From assembly GCA_024860865.1 (NCBI GenBank), contig JACRDV010000047.1, positions 1-13,478 of the forward strand: a stretch of 13,478 bases of DNA. Direction: 5' to 3'. Shown here in pieces: positions 13,148 to 13,478 of the stretch (positions within the stretch are counted from its first letter, which is position 1; each line of letters opens with the position of its first letter). The notes under the pieces are model-generated. The model saw only the letters and a list, made by a program, of their open reading frames with translations. It was not told the origin of the DNA and did no database searches. This DNA comes from JACRDV01 sp024860865 [NCBI: Methanobacteriota archaeon] (GTDB lineage: Archaea; JACRDV01). Both the position numbers and the translations under genes were made by a program.

Positions 13148-13478
13148 TCATCTGCCCAAGCCTTGCTCAAGGCTTAATGTAACTTCTGGGCTTAGGCTCG
13201 GCGGATTAGAGTTCATTGATCCCCCGTTCCGCTTCAACACTGCATTTGCCCAGCTATCTGGAGCGAACCGCACTCCTTCATCTTGGGTTTTTAACAAATT
13301 GATTGCAGCATTAAGCTGCCTGTCTATTAATCCACACTTGGGGCAGCTTGCAAGGTGTACATTCGAGTATTCCAAATTTGACCCACATATCGTGCACCTT
13401 TGCGAAGTCCCCTTTGGGTTTACTTCGATTATTTTGGCTCCTTCCCAGAGAGCTTTATACTTTATAAAATTTTGAAGC
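13148..13478 (-). CDS. tnpB: TnpB (IS200/IS605 family OrfB), C-terminal part, truncated by the window edge
   Basis: Open from the right edge (13478) to TGA at 13150-13148, about 109 codons of the C-terminus; the frame begins upstream beyond the window. The visible part has KIIEVNPKGTSQRC, a four-cysteine zinc ribbon (CTIC ... CPKC), and the RuvC-III block IDRQLNAAINLL, all diagnostic of the OrfB zinc-ribbon domain of TnpB, the transposon-encoded RNA-guided nuclease. The usual RuvC-III sequence is DRDxNAA; here the second Asp is Gln (codon CAG), which I believe is the catalytic residue. The ~50-residue tail after the ribbon ends in a region with strong RNA hairpin potential. Whether tnpA lies nearby cannot be seen. 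Confidence 0.88.
   Translation of the reverse strand, partial: LQNFIKYKALWEGAKIIEVNPKGTSQRCTICGSNLEYSNVHLASCPKCGLIDRQLNAAINLLKTQDEGVRFAPDSWANAVLKRNGGSMNSNPPSLSPEVTLSLEQGLGR
13158..13175 (-). ncRNA. Perfect hairpin in the tnpB 3' end, candidate omega-RNA (reRNA) scaffold
   Basis: An 8-bp perfect inverted repeat (AAGCCTTG at 13158-13165, CAAGGCTT at 13168-13175, 2-nt spacer) lies within the last ten codons of tnpB. A second minus-strand segment, GCCTAAGCC just upstream in the gene (about 13189-13197), can pair over nine positions with GGCTTGGGC, which overlaps the hairpin's 3' arm, giving alternative or pseudoknot folds. In IS605-type elements the guide RNA scaffold is made from the tnpB 3' end and the transposon right end. 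I cannot place the element's right terminus or guide. Confidence 0.4.

Overview
The window reads as archaeal DNA. It has tRNA genes split by introns with bulge-helix-bulge (BHB) splice motifs, a tRNA-Tyr with the archaeal C1-G72 pair, TATA-box-like promoters, a KaiC-type ATPase, and FrhB/HdrA/MvhD redox proteins. Frequent TTG and GTG starts sit behind GGAGG-type ribosome sites. In-frame UGA codons stand where paralogues have cysteine, so the organism very probably uses selenocysteine. Among archaea I know this from Methanococcales, Methanopyrus and Asgard lineages. The rest of the content (non-methanogen-like Hdr/FrhB sets, split RNA genes) would fit an Asgard- or Bathyarchaeia-like uncultured archaeon, but I cannot fix the lineage from this sequence.

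Layout. Bases 1-231 hold no gene apart from a possible plus-strand terminator. Bases 232-1256 (minus strand) are a stable-RNA cluster: tRNA-Tyr(GTA) with a 239-nt intron in its T-loop, a 5S rRNA with a 23-nt insertion, a small DUF5611-like protein gene, and tRNA-Asp(GTC) with a ~29-nt intron near the D-arm. At 1340-2589 a nitroreductase (+) and a KaiC-like ATPase (-) converge with overlapping stop codons. At 2820-3929 (+) is a ferredoxin-FrhB protein.

Bases 12997-3937 (minus strand) form one tightly packed operon: HdrD-like (fused HdrC/HdrB), FrhB-like, HdrA with two selenocysteines, MvhD with two selenocysteines, an FrhB/FdhB-like iron-sulfur protein, a 1011-residue double HdrA fusion, and a cysteine-type MvhD. 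A TATA-like box and an inverted repeat lie at the operon start. The right edge (13148-13478, minus) is the C-terminal part of an IS605-family TnpB protein running off the window.

How the genes work together (inference from families). HdrA is the FAD-containing flavin-based electron-bifurcating subunit, MvhD passes electrons between HdrA and a hydrogenase or dehydrogenase, FrhB-type proteins react with F420 (or a related flavin/nicotinamide donor), and HdrD/HdrB CCG proteins reduce disulfides. The operon therefore looks like a soluble electron-bifurcating or confurcating complex with paired Sec and Cys modules. No hydrogenase large or small subunit and no formate dehydrogenase catalytic subunit is in the window, so the physiological donor is unknown. 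The most notable observations are the four selenocysteine codons that split hdrA and mvhD into fragments in a naive ORF call, the giant T-loop intron of tRNA-Tyr with a decayed endonuclease-like reading frame inside it, and the intron-like insertion in 5S rRNA.
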